64,000 bases of DNA from Streptomyces sp. NBC_00234 (GTDB lineage: Bacteria; Actinomycetota; Actinomycetes; Streptomycetales; Streptomycetaceae): positions 620,001 through 684,000 of the forward strand of contig NZ_CP108101.1 in assembly GCF_036195325.1 (NCBI RefSeq). The letters are read 5' to 3'. This document shows, one piece after another, positions 8,418 through 16,310 of this stretch (its first letter is position 1; the number at the start of each line of letters is the position of its first letter). The notes under the pieces are model-generated. The model saw only the letters and a list, made by a program, of their open reading frames with translations, was not told the DNA's origin and did no database searches. Position numbers and translations under genes: made by a program.

Positions 8418-9764
8418 GTGAGTGAGCAACCGCAATCGTCCGGCCGTCCGACGGGACCCCCCTCCGGCCCGCTGTCGGAACCCTCGCAACCCGGTCCGAC
8501 CCCGCCGCCGGATACCCCGACCGGTCCGCCGCCCGGCCCGCCCAGCGGCGGTGAGCTGGGGGCTCCCGGCTCCTCCGGCGGTCACGGCGGCGGAGGAGCG
8601 TCGGGGGGCGGCGGCTCCGGTGGCGGCGGCGGTGGTCCGGGCGATTCCGGCGGTGGCGACGACCGCCCGCCCGGCGGTTCCGGTGGCGAGCGGGCCTGGT
8701 GGCGGTCGGCCCCCCGTGTCGCCATCATCGCCACGGCGATCGTCGCGGCCGTCGTGCTCACCGTCGTGCTGACCCGTCCCGACGGGGGTACGAAGGCGGG
8801 CGGCGAGGTGTTCCTCCAGTCGGCCGGCTCCTCCGGTCAGGACCCGTTCACGGAGTCCACGGCCGAGAAGGAGGAGCAACCTCCCTCGACACCGACCGCT
8901 GTGCCGAGTTCCTCGGCGTCCGCGCAGGCCACCCGTGTGGTGAAGGGTTCGGCCCCCGGGCTGTACGGCGGCACGCGCAAGACGGCGAGCTGCGACGTGG
9001 AGAAGCAGGTGTCCACGCTCTCCGCCGCACCGGACAAGAACCGGGCGTTCGCCTCGGCCCTGAGCATCGAGCCCTCCGGGGTTCCGGGATATCTCCGCTC
9101 GCTCACCCCCGTGCAGCTGCGCATGGACACCCGGGTCACCAACCACGGTTACAAGGACGGCTCGGCCACCCCGTACCAGGCGGTGCTGCAGGCCGGAACG
9201 GCCGTCCTGGTCGATGACCGCGGGGTGCCCCGGGTGCGGTGCGCCTGCGGCAATCCGCTGCTTCCGCCCGTCGCCCAGGAGAGCGCTCCGCAGGTGAAGG
9301 GCACCCCCTGGCCGGGCTACAGGGCGTCGAACGTCGTCGCGGTGGCACCCTCCGTCACGGTGGTGAACGTGTTCATCGTGTTCGACCCCGAGTCCGGGGA
9401 CTGGTTCGCCCGCAAGCCGGGCGACACCGGCAAGAAGGACAAGAAGACCGAGCCGCCGGCCACCACCTCGCCGTCGCCGTGCCCCTCGCGCTCCGGGGAT
9501 TCCGCGAGTCCCTGCCCCTCGGACTCCGATTCGCCTTCCGATTCACCGTCGGACAGGCCGTCCTCGGACGCTCCGTCCTCCGACTCCCCGACGGACGCAC
9601 CCTCCACCGAGCCGACGACCGAGGAGCCCACGTCCGAGCCTCCGCCGTCCTCCGAACCCCCCGCCCCGCCCACCTCGGAGTCGGCGCCCCAGCCCGCGTC
9701 GCCGGTGTCGCCCGCGTCACCCGAGTCACCGGCGGCCGGCGCCCTTCCCTCACCACTCGCGTGA
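8418..9764 (+). CDS. DUF6777-type membrane-anchored protein with Gly/Pro and Ser/Pro tails
   Basis: The 448-residue protein starts at GTG 8418 behind GGGAAGA. Residues 1-95 are low complexity, first proline-rich then almost pure Gly/Ser. One transmembrane helix follows (VAIIATAIVAAVVLTVVL, about residue 100). The extracytoplasmic part contains a conserved globular core (about 125-330: FLQSAGSSGQDPFT, GLYGGTRKTASCDVEKQ, GTAVLVDDRGVPRVRCACGNPL) and a long Ser/Pro/Asp/Glu tail. The core corresponds to what is called DUF6777 in streptomycetes; function is unknown. Four cysteines in the core (SCDVEK, RCACGN) could form disulfides. Confidence 0.75.
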   Translation: MSEQPQSSGRPTGPPSGPLSEPSQPGPTPPPDTPTGPPPGPPSGGELGAPGSSGGHGGGGASGGGGSGGGGGGPGDSGGGDDRPPGGSGGERAWWRSAPRVAIIATAIVAAVVLTVVLTRPDGGTKAGGEVFLQSAGSSGQDPFTESTAEKEEQPPSTPTAVPSSSASAQATRVVKGSAPGLYGGTRKTASCDVEKQVSTLSAAPDKNRAFASALSIEPSGVPGYLRSLTPVQLRMDTRVTNHGYKDGSATPYQAVLQAGTAVLVDDRGVPRVRCACGNPLLPPVAQESAPQVKGTPWPGYRASNVVAVAPSVTVVNVFIVFDPESGDWFARKPGDTGKKDKKTEPPATTSPSPCPSRSGDSASPCPSDSDSPSDSPSDRPSSDAPSSDSPTDAPSTEPTTEEPTSEPPPSSEPPAPPTSESAPQPASPVSPASPESPAAGALPSPLA

Positions 9765-9772
9765 GGGAAGGG
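9742..9772. terminator. Bidirectional hairpin between convergent genes
   Basis: CCCTTCCCTCAC at 9742-9753 pairs perfectly with GTGAGGGAAGGG at 9761-9772 over a 7-nt loop. The right arm contains the TGA stop of the DUF6777-type gene. It serves convergent genes on both strands. Confidence 0.75.
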
Positions 9773-9785
9773 GCCGGGCCTCCCC

Positions 9786-11675
9786 CTACGGCGTGGTGAT
9801 GACCGGCCGCGGCGCGGTCGCCATCCCGCTTCCGATGGCGAAGCTCGGGTGCGGCGGCTGGTTGTACGCGGTGTTCTGCCAGGCCAGCGCCGTGCGGTAG
9901 GTGGTGTCGTGGAGCAGCGTGGTAATTCTGGTGCCGGTCTCGTGCGGTGTGGAGTAGATCCGCAGTGCGGTGTTCGAGGTGGTCGGCCAGACGACTTCCT
10001 CGCGCCAGTCGCCGAAGAGGTCGCCGGAGAGCGCCGGTGTGGCCTTGGTGCCGTTCCCGGAGTGCACCGAGTCCCCGGTCAGGAGCCGGGTGTCCCCCGC
10101 GGTGCCGTACTTGTCGATGTGGGTGCCGTCGAGGAGTTCGCGGGTGGTGTCGCCGTCCCACCAGGACAGGAAGTTGGTGCTGGACGGCTTGCGGCTCGAC
10201 ACGACGGAACCCTTCGGGTCGCGCACTCCGGCCACCGCGGACGACCAGGACTCGGCGCCCGGGCTGCCCGACCAGATGTCTCCGGAGACACCGCGGCCGT
10301 TGTCCCCGCTCGCCGGAGTGGACCAGAGGATCTGGCCGCTCCTGGCGTCCGCCATCCACGAGCTGGGCTTCGAACTGTCCTCGTCGACCTTGAACTCCTC
10401 CAGACCGGGCCGGGAGGGGTCGAGGTCGCCGACGTGCATGGCGTCGCCGTGGCCGTTCTTCGTGGTCCACAGGCCGCTGCCGTTGTCGTCCACCGCCATG
10501 GCGCCGTACACGATCTCGTCCCTGCCGTCGGCGTCGACGTCGGCGACCGACAGCTGGTGGTTGCCCTGGCCGTCGTACCCCTTGCCGGTGTTGGTCGAGC
10601 TGTTCGTGTCGAACGTCCAGCGCCTGGTGAAGGCGCCGCCGCGCCAGTCCCAGGCGGCGACGACGCTGCGCGTGTAGTAGCCGCGCGCCATGATCAGGGA
10701 CGGCCTGGAGCCGTCCAGATACGCGGTGCCCGCCAGGAAGCGGTCCACCCGGTTGCCGTACGAGTCGCCCCATGAGGACACGGTGCCGCGGGCCGGGACG
10801 TAGTCGACGGTCCCCATCGCGGCGCCCGTCCGGCCCTCGAACATGGTCAGGTACTCCGGTCCGGTGAGGATGTAGCCGGCCGAGTTGCGATGGTCCGCGC
10901 TCGCGCTGCCGATCACCTTGCCCGTTCCGTCGACGGTGCCGTCGGCCGTCTTCATGGCGACCTCGGCCCGGCCGTCGCCGTCGTAGTCGTACACCTGGAA
11001 CTGCGTGTAGTGCGCACCGGAGCGGATGTTGCGCCCCAGGTCGATACGGAAGAGCCGGGTGCCGTCGAGCCGGATGCCGTCGACGAACGTGTTGCCCGTG
11101 TAGCCGGACTGGGAGTTGTCCTTGGCGTTGGTGGGCTGCCACTTCAGTACGAAGTCGAGGGCGCCGTCGCCGTCGAGGTCGCCGACGGACGCGTCGTTGG
11201 CCTCGTAGGTGTAGGCGACTCCGTCGGGCGTGGTGCCGCCCGCGGGCGGGGTGATCGGCACGTCCTTGTAGCCCGCACGGAACTGGACGGCGTGCACGGA
11301 GTCGCCCTGCTCGGTGCCGTCGACGACCGCCCGCACCGTGTAGTCGGCCGTGGCGGGGGCGCCGGTGTGGAAGTAGTTCGTCGAGCCGGTGACGGGGGAC
11401 GCGTTGACCTTGGTGCCCGCCCGGTAGACGTTGAAGGACACGCTGTCCGGATCGGTGCCGAGCCAGCGCCAGCTGACGAGGTTGCCGCTGTCGGTGTGCA
11501 CGCTGACGACGCCGCGGTCCAGTGCCTCGGCCTGGCGGGCGGTGGCCGCGTGCGAGGTCTGCCCTGCTGCGACCAGCCCGGCGGCGGCGAGCAGTCCTGC
11601 CATGAGCGAGCCGAGCAGCGCGCGGGTACGGGGGACGCGGCGCCGGTGGCGGGCGCGGTGAGCCATGGGTTCCAC
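9786..11675 (-). CDS. Rhamnogalacturonan lyase, polysaccharide lyase family 11, secreted
   Basis: The 629-residue product has a Sec signal peptide (LLGSLMAGLLAAAGLVAAGQTSHAA near residues 20-44). The mature protein shows the PL11 pattern: VSFNVYRAGTKVNASPVTGSTNY, then repeated calcium-binding DxDGDG segments of an eight-bladed propeller (DLDGDGALDFVLKW, DYDGDGRAEVAMKTADGT, DVDADGRDEIVYG), and GDLFGDWREEVVWPT near the C-terminus. Known members (YesW/YesX) cleave the rhamnogalacturonan I backbone of pectin by beta-elimination outside the cell. Start is GTG 11675, 8 nt after AAGGAAGG; an internal ATG three codons later is less well placed. There is no operon partner. Confidence 0.93.
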   Translation of the reverse strand: MEPMAHRARHRRRVPRTRALLGSLMAGLLAAAGLVAAGQTSHAATARQAEALDRGVVSVHTDSGNLVSWRWLGTDPDSVSFNVYRAGTKVNASPVTGSTNYFHTGAPATADYTVRAVVDGTEQGDSVHAVQFRAGYKDVPITPPAGGTTPDGVAYTYEANDASVGDLDGDGALDFVLKWQPTNAKDNSQSGYTGNTFVDGIRLDGTRLFRIDLGRNIRSGAHYTQFQVYDYDGDGRAEVAMKTADGTVDGTGKVIGSASADHRNSAGYILTGPEYLTMFEGRTGAAMGTVDYVPARGTVSSWGDSYGNRVDRFLAGTAYLDGSRPSLIMARGYYTRSVVAAWDWRGGAFTRRWTFDTNSSTNTGKGYDGQGNHQLSVADVDADGRDEIVYGAMAVDDNGSGLWTTKNGHGDAMHVGDLDPSRPGLEEFKVDEDSSKPSSWMADARSGQILWSTPASGDNGRGVSGDIWSGSPGAESWSSAVAGVRDPKGSVVSSRKPSSTNFLSWWDGDTTRELLDGTHIDKYGTAGDTRLLTGDSVHSGNGTKATPALSGDLFGDWREEVVWPTTSNTALRIYSTPHETGTRITTLLHDTTYRTALAWQNTAYNQPPHPSFAIGSGMATAPRPVITTP

Positions 11676-11711
11676 GGTGGGGGCCTTCCTTACGGGGGCG
11701 GGTTCCTCCCG

Positions 11712-12053
11712 TCAGTGGCCGCCCGGCACCGAAAGGTTGCCGCCCCTGGCCTCCTTGTGCGCGGCCCGCGCCCCCGTCACCGCCGTGCCGGCCGTCCGCG
11801 CGGCGAGATGCAGCGAGTGCAGGGCCACCATCAGGAATCCGATGTCGTCGAGGTAGACGGGGTCCGGGAGCAGGTCGACCGGTGACACCGTGTAGATCAC
11901 GGCGGCCCAGAACAGCGCCTTGCTGCGCAGCGGGATACCGGCGGCGACCAGCAGCTTCCTGGCCCGGAACACCCGCACCAGGAGAACGGCGGCGACGCCC
12001 ATGGTGAGCAGCACGAGGGCCGCCACGAGGATGAGCCAGGCTTCGGTGTCCAT
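11712..12053 (-). CDS. YkvA-type (DUF1232) small membrane protein
   Basis: From ATG 12053 the product is 113 residues. It has an N-terminal membrane helix (AWLILVAALVLLTMGVAAVLLV) followed by the DUF1232 signature AVIYTVSPVDLLPDPVYLDDIG, which defines the YkvA family of small membrane proteins. An in-frame GTG at 12071 would add six residues and cannot be excluded. The tail is basic and glycine-rich. It lies 36 bp upstream of the rhamnogalacturonan lyase start on the same strand, but the lyase has its own ribosome site. Function of the family is not established. Confidence 0.8.
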   Translation of the reverse strand: MDTEAWLILVAALVLLTMGVAAVLLVRVFRARKLLVAAGIPLRSKALFWAAVIYTVSPVDLLPDPVYLDDIGFLMVALHSLHLAARTAGTAVTGARAAHKEARGGNLSVPGGH

Positions 12054-12110
12054 GCCCCATCTTGTACCCACCCGGCGCGAGAACCACCGCCCGCGGTCTC
12101 CCCCGGCCCG

Positions 12111-13202
12111 TCAGCCCGCCGCGCGCCGCAGGGCGAGCAGCGCCTGGTCGTCCTGGGGACGGCCTCCGGAGTGACGCCGTACGTCGCGGATCAGCATCTC
12201 CAGCACCTGCGCCGGCGTGGGGTCCTCGCCGGACCGCCTGCGGTGGCGGAGCAGGAGGGGCAGGCGTACGGAGGCGTCGTAGAAGACGCCTGCGGTGTCC
12301 CTGGACTCGGTGACGCCGTCGGTGTAGCAGAGCAGGGTCGCGCCGGGCGGGAACGGGAAGGTGTCGACCGGTGCGGGCCAGTGGTCCAGGGCGCCGATCG
12401 CCAGCGGAGGCGCTTCCTGCGACGGTTCGAGGAGCGTGGCCGTGCCCTGCGCGTCGATGAGCAGGGGCGGCGGGTGGCCGCGGTTGATGATGCGGACGGC
12501 GCTGAGGTCGGAGGCGAACTCCGCGATCAGGGCGGTCGTGAAGCCCTCTTCCTGTTCGACGCCGCCCCGCCGGCCGCCCTCGCGCAGCAGCGCCTGCTCC
12601 AGCGAGCGCACCAGCTCCTCCAGATCCTCGGCATGGTCGGCGACGTACCGGAACGCGCCGAGGTCGACGCAGACGGCGCGGACGGCTCCCATGCCCTTGC
12701 CCCGCACGTCGCCGACGAAGACGCGGGTGCCGTACGGGGTGTCCTGGACGACGTAGAGATCGCCGCCGATCATGGCCTCGTCCTCGGCCGGTACGTACCG
12801 GGCGGCGATGTGCAGGTCTCCCAGCCGTGCCGGTGGCCTGGGCAGGACGGCGCCCTGGGCGACGGCCGCGACGCGCAGGGCGCGCCGGGTGCGGCCGGCC
12901 TGGCTGTCGAGCGTGCGCTTGATGAAAACGGCCAGCAGGGTTACGGCCAGAAGGGTGAGCTGGTTGGCGAGACCGCGGTGCCAGCCGAAGGTGCCGTCCA
13001 CCCAGGCCAGGCAGGCGTGAACGGCCATCGAGGCGATGCCGGTGAGGATGATGCCGCGCAGCGACAGGAGGGGTGCGGCGGCGACGGGCGCCGCCATGAT
13101 GAGCGGGGCGGACGTCACCGCGGTCGGGGTCACCAGGTCGATCACCACGGCCAGCACGATCACACCGGCGGGAATCCACTGGACCTTGCTCTGCTGCACC
13201 AC
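12111..13202 (-). CDS. Membrane-bound PP2C-type (SpoIIE) serine phosphatase
   Basis: The real start is GTG 13202 or 13199, just behind GGGGGA, giving 362-363 residues; longer in-frame extension overlaps the upstream regulator and is not credible. The first 120 residues carry about four membrane helices. A SpoIIE/PP2C domain follows with metal-binding motifs EAMIGGDLYVV, VFVGDVRGKGMGAV, CYTDGVTESRD and GRPQDDQALLAL. Known relatives dephosphorylate anti-anti-sigma factors in partner-switching pathways. An RsbW-like ATPase is encoded one gene away, at 14185, so the proteins may act on the same switch. There is no GAF or PAS sensory domain. Confidence 0.88.
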   Translation of the reverse strand: MVQQSKVQWIPAGVIVLAVVIDLVTPTAVTSAPLIMAAPVAAAPLLSLRGIILTGIASMAVHACLAWVDGTFGWHRGLANQLTLLAVTLLAVFIKRTLDSQAGRTRRALRVAAVAQGAVLPRPPARLGDLHIAARYVPAEDEAMIGGDLYVVQDTPYGTRVFVGDVRGKGMGAVRAVCVDLGAFRYVADHAEDLEELVRSLEQALLREGGRRGGVEQEEGFTTALIAEFASDLSAVRIINRGHPPPLLIDAQGTATLLEPSQEAPPLAIGALDHWPAPVDTFPFPPGATLLCYTDGVTESRDTAGVFYDASVRLPLLLRHRRRSGEDPTPAQVLEMLIRDVRRHSGGRPQDDQALLALRRAAG

Positions 13203-13261
13203 TCCCCCACGCTGGCCGCCCTCGGCGCGCGCCGCATCCCGGCCCGGCCGTACCGGAGCGC

Positions 13262-14098
13262 TCAGCCGACCGGGAGCGGCGTGCCCGGGCGGGGCGCGGC
13301 GGCGCAGGCCGCGTCGATCCGGATGCGGTGGTTCATGACGGCGTCCGGATCGTCGACGATGTCGACGCGGACACCCGGGGTCTCCAGGACCGCCTGGTCG
13401 CCGATCTCGGGGGCGGAGACGCGCAGCAGATGCAGGGGCGGGACCCCGGTCAGCGGGTGGGGAGGGTGATCGAGGGGGACCACCTGCACGGTGACGTGCG
13501 GGCGGTGCGCGGCCTCGGCCAGCGCCTCGCGCTGCTCCTCCATCACGCGCTCGTCGCCGACCCGGGTGTGGAGCGCGGCGGCGGGGAGCAGGGCCCACAG
13601 CGCGGCACCGCGGTAGCTCAGGCGGCGCTGCCGCTCCTGGAGCAGCTCGACGCGGCGCCGGCGCCGGACGGAGTCGTCCATCGGCTGCAGCGCATGCTCC
13701 AGGGCCTCGGCGTAGGCGGGGGTGCGGAGCAGCTCCGGTACGAGCGCGGGGTGCCAGGTCCGCACGAGGCTGGCGGAGGACTCCATGCCGATGACGTCCT
13801 GCTGCCAGGGCTCCATCGCGTCGCGCCACTGGTGCCACCAGCCGGGAAGGCTCGCGGCGCCGAGGCCCGCGATGATCTGCTCGGCCTCGGCGGCCGGGGC
13901 CCCGTAGGTGTCGAGGAGGAGGCGGACCTGGCGGGCGTCCAGACCGGTCTCGGCCCGCTCGATGCGTCGTACGGTCGCCGGGTGAGCGTCCAGTGCCTGC
14001 GCCGCGGCGTTGAGGCTGACGCCGGCCCGCTCCCGGAGCAGCCGGAGACGGGCCGCGAGGACGCGATGTTCCACGGTGGGGCCGGATCGGGGTCTCAT
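13262..14098 (-). CDS. XRE-family regulator with DUF5753 domain
   Basis: The 278-residue protein starts at ATG 14098 behind GAGGAAGG. An N-terminal helix-turn-helix (AARLRLLRERAGVSLNAAA...TVRRIERAETG) is followed by the DUF5753 region (WWHQWRDAMEPWQQDVIGME, LLRTPAYAEALEH, LTGVPPLHLLRV). This family is greatly expanded in Streptomyces, usually paired with an RsbW-like ATPase or a DUF397 protein, and members such as BldB partners and WhiJ-like proteins influence development. It is divergent from the RsbW-like gene at 14185, with 86 bp between the start codons, and is followed at 60 bp by the PP2C phosphatase. Confidence 0.9.
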   Translation of the reverse strand: MRPRSGPTVEHRVLAARLRLLRERAGVSLNAAAQALDAHPATVRRIERAETGLDARQVRLLLDTYGAPAAEAEQIIAGLGAASLPGWWHQWRDAMEPWQQDVIGMESSASLVRTWHPALVPELLRTPAYAEALEHALQPMDDSVRRRRRVELLQERQRRLSYRGAALWALLPAAALHTRVGDERVMEEQREALAEAAHRPHVTVQVVPLDHPPHPLTGVPPLHLLRVSAPEIGDQAVLETPGVRVDIVDDPDAVMNHRIRIDAACAAAPRPGTPLPVG

Positions 14099-14184
14099 GC
14101 TCGTACCTTCCTCGACGGCCCCGATTCGGAGCGTGGCACATTCTGTCGCTTGCAAAGTATGCCCTTTGCGCCGAGAGTACATAC

Positions 14185-14643
14185 ATGTCGGAAATAGACA
14201 CGTGTACGCCGCGAGCCCCCGAGGACGCGGGTGGCAGGCGTGCACAGAGCTGGTGGATACCCCGCGTCCCCCAAGGTGTGCCGGAGTCACGGCGCCGGGT
14301 GCAGGAGGCGATGCGGGACTGGGGTGAACCCAGCGACCGGATCGAGGCCGCGGCCCTGGTCGTGACCGAACTGGTCGCCAACGCTGTCCAGCACACCAAC
14401 AGCCGTCGCATCCGCTGCCGGCTGATGCGGTCGCACAGCGGGGTCCGTATCTGTGTATGGAACCGCGGCAGGGGCCGCATCCCCTCCCCCACCCCACCGG
14501 GGGACCTGACGATCACCTCGGGCGGGCCCGAGCCGGAGACGCTGCCGGAGGACGGCAGGGGGCTCCTGCTCGTGGACGCGCTCGCCGCCCGCTGGGGCAC
14601 GAGCGCCGGCCTCGCGAGCCGTCTGGTCTGGGCCGATATCTGA
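14185..14643 (+). CDS. RsbW-like ATP-binding protein (HATPase_c anti-sigma type)
   Basis: The 152-residue product is a stand-alone GHKL ATPase domain. The N-box is visible as VVTELVANAVQHT and the G-box region as EDGRGLLLVDALAARWG. Such small ATPases act as serine kinases or anti-sigma factors in Streptomyces, normally encoded opposite a DUF5753 regulator exactly as here. Length and arrangement are typical. Its partner anti-sigma antagonist or sigma factor is not in the window; the adjacent PP2C gene is a plausible opposing phosphatase. Confidence 0.88.
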   Translation: MSEIDTCTPRAPEDAGGRRAQSWWIPRVPQGVPESRRRVQEAMRDWGEPSDRIEAAALVVTELVANAVQHTNSRRIRCRLMRSHSGVRICVWNRGRGRIPSPTPPGDLTITSGGPEPETLPEDGRGLLLVDALAARWGTSAGLASRLVWADI

Positions 14644-14700
14644 CGGAGCCGGGCTTCACGGCCCGGGGCTCCACGTCACGCACCACGGAACGGCGGCGCC

Positions 14701-15393
14701 CTACGCGGGCGCGGTCCGGCACTCCGGGTGTCCCCAGCCGTTCGGGTTCTTCGCGATCATGTCCTTCGCCGCGTACGGCTTCCCGCAGTGGCACCGCCCC
14801 GCGAACTTCGCGCGGATCGTTCCCGTGCGTCCGGTGCGTGCGGCGCTCTTCGGTGCCGCCGCCGCCCCGCTGCCGGCGCGGACCTTCGTCGACCTGGCGG
14901 GCGCGGGCACCGGCGGATCGGCGCTGCCGTGCACCGTCCCCGCGGCCTGCTGACTCACCGCCGCCTCGCTCGCGGCCTGGTCGGCGAGCGCGTTGAGCGG
15001 GTCACCGTCCACCTGATGGGCCGGGACATAGCGGAAGGTCACGCTCCGGCCGCTGAGCAGGGCGTCGATACGGGTCACCAGGTCCTGGTTGGCGACGGGC
15101 TTGCCGCCCGAGGTCTTCCAGCCGTTGCGCTTCCAGCCCGGCAGCCACTTCGTCACCGCGTTCATCGCGTACTGCGAATCCATGCGCACCTCGGCGGGCA
15201 CGGCCGGATCGGTGGACTCCAGCAGCTCCGCCAGGGCGGTGAGTTCGGCAACGTTGTTGGTGGCGGTGCCGAGCGGACCGGCCTCCCAACGCTCCGGCCG
15301 CCCCTGCGCGTCGGCCACGACCCAGGCCCACGCGGCAGGCCCCGGATTTCCCTTCGACGCCCCGTCACACGCGGCGATGATGCACTCGTCCAT
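14701..15393 (-). CDS. Ribonuclease HI with C-terminal CxC/HxxC extension
   Basis: ATG 15393 gives 230 residues. Residues 1-150 are an RNase HI domain with the carboxylate tetrad: Asp in ACDGASKGNPGPA, Glu in NNVAELTAL, Asp in MDSQYAMNAV and Asp in LNALADQAA. RNase HI removes RNA from RNA:DNA hybrids. A linker rich in Ala/Pro/Ser leads to a basic C-terminal module of about 45 residues containing CHCGKPYAAKDMIAK and GWGHPEC. The CxC and HxxC pairs suggest a small zinc ribbon, absent from ordinary RNase HI, that could contribute nucleic acid binding. Longer in-frame extension to 15522 lacks similarity. Confidence 0.88.
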   Translation of the reverse strand: MDECIIAACDGASKGNPGPAAWAWVVADAQGRPERWEAGPLGTATNNVAELTALAELLESTDPAVPAEVRMDSQYAMNAVTKWLPGWKRNGWKTSGGKPVANQDLVTRIDALLSGRSVTFRYVPAHQVDGDPLNALADQAASEAAVSQQAAGTVHGSADPPVPAPARSTKVRAGSGAAAAPKSAARTGRTGTIRAKFAGRCHCGKPYAAKDMIAKNPNGWGHPECRTAPA

Positions 15394-15498
15394 ACCCCTG
15401 ATCATGCCAGTCCCGCAGGGGTGCGATTCCGCCCCCGTGACAGGGCGTCGCGTATCCGGGGAGCCCGTGGGCGCCGGTCGCCCCGCCCGTACGAACCG

Positions 15499-15536
15499 GA
15501 GCGCCCCGGCGGGTGGATTCACCGGCCGGGGCGCTC
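15499..15536 (-). terminator. Hairpin terminator of the cyclophilin gene
   Basis: GAGCGCCCCGGC at 15499-15510 pairs perfectly with GCCGGGGCGCTC at 15525-15536 across a 14-nt loop. It lies 21 bp past the cyclophilin stop codon. Confidence 0.7.
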
Positions 15537-15556
15537 GGGGTGACGCGGGGGTCGGA

Positions 15557-16054
15557 TCAGAGCTGACCGGAGGCGGAGACGGCGATCTCGGCCTTGGTCT
15601 GGCCGCTGCGGGAGCCGTACGACTCGATCGTGCGGACGAGCTCCATGCTGGCGTCGTCGGCGACCTCGCCGAAGACGACGTGCTTGCCGTCGAGCCACGG
15701 CGTCACCACGGTGGTGATGAAGAACTGCGAACCGTTGGTGTTCGGGCCCGCGTTGGCCATCGACAGCAGGCCCGGCTTGGTGTGCTTGAGGGTGAAGTTC
15801 TCGTCGGCGAACTTCTCGCCGTAGATGCTCTTGCCGCCGGTGCCGTTCTGGCGGGTGAAGTCGCCGCCCTGGAGCATGAAGTCCGGGATGACACGGTGGA
15901 ACGGCGAGCCGGCGTAGCCGTACCCGTGCTCACCGGTGGACAGCGCACGGAAGTTCTCAACCGTCTTGGGCGCAACGTCGTCGAAGAGGTTGAAGACGAT
16001 CCGCCCGGCGGGCTTTCCGTCAATGGTGATGTCGAAGTAGGTCTTGATTGTCAT
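15557..16054 (-). CDS. Cyclophilin-type peptidyl-prolyl cis-trans isomerase, eukaryote-like
   Basis: The 165-residue protein is a complete single-domain cyclophilin. It carries [20 protein letters not shown], the active-site Arg/Phe region, [18 protein letters not shown], and [14 protein letters not shown] with the tryptophan needed for cyclosporin A binding. It lacks a signal peptide and is cytoplasmic. The sequence follows the animal and fungal CypA pattern ([17 protein letters not shown]) rather than the short E. coli PpiB pattern, as known for Streptomyces chrysomallus cyclophilin A. It catalyses proline isomerisation during protein folding. Monocistronic by layout, with a strong hairpin downstream. 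Confidence 0.95.
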   Translation of the reverse strand: MTIKTYFDITIDGKPAGRIVFNLFDDVAPKTVENFRALSTGEHGYGYAGSPFHRVIPDFMLQGGDFTRQNGTGGKSIYGEKFADENFTLKHTKPGLLSMANAGPNTNGSQFFITTVVTPWLDGKHVVFGEVADDASMELVRTIESYGSRSGQTKAEIAVSASGQL

Positions 16055-16207
16055 GAAGCCATCCTGACACTCCCCAGCACCTCCGGATGCACGGCACCCC
16101 CCTCTTCGGGTCCCTCGTAGCCCGAACAGAGCCGGTCAGGGCGGCGCCGGTGGCCGCACCCGGGCCGGTGCGTCGCGGGGCGGGCCGTCCGCCGGCTCCC
16201 GGAGCTG

Positions 16208-16238
16208 TTGACCTCAAGCATGATTCAGGTCCTAGCGT
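16208..16238 (+). promoter_or_regulatory. MerR-type promoter with 19-bp spacer and dyad
   Basis: The -35 TTGACC (16208-16213) and -10 TAGCGT (16233-16238) are 19 bp apart, the over-long spacing that MerR-family activators correct by twisting DNA. A dyad, ACCTCAAGCA then TGATTCAGGT at 16211-16230, is symmetric at 16 of 20 positions and fills the spacer. It drives the ABC exporter at 16311. No MerR gene is in the window. Confidence 0.72.
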
Positions 16239-16310
16239 TCATTCCGCACACCCCGGGGGCCGCACCGGCCGACGGGTACCACGTCGCCCGAATCTTCCGG
16301 AGAGACCCTC

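Noticed and set aside
9373..13179. 1268-codon open frame on the minus strand
   Set aside because: It overlaps the rhamnogalacturonan lyase, YkvA and PP2C genes in another frame and is composed almost entirely of Arg, Gly, Pro and His. It is a shadow.
12111..14600. 829-codon extension of the PP2C frame
   Set aside because: The part beyond 13202 overlaps the DUF5753 regulator and the RsbW-like gene in other frames and contains no domain.
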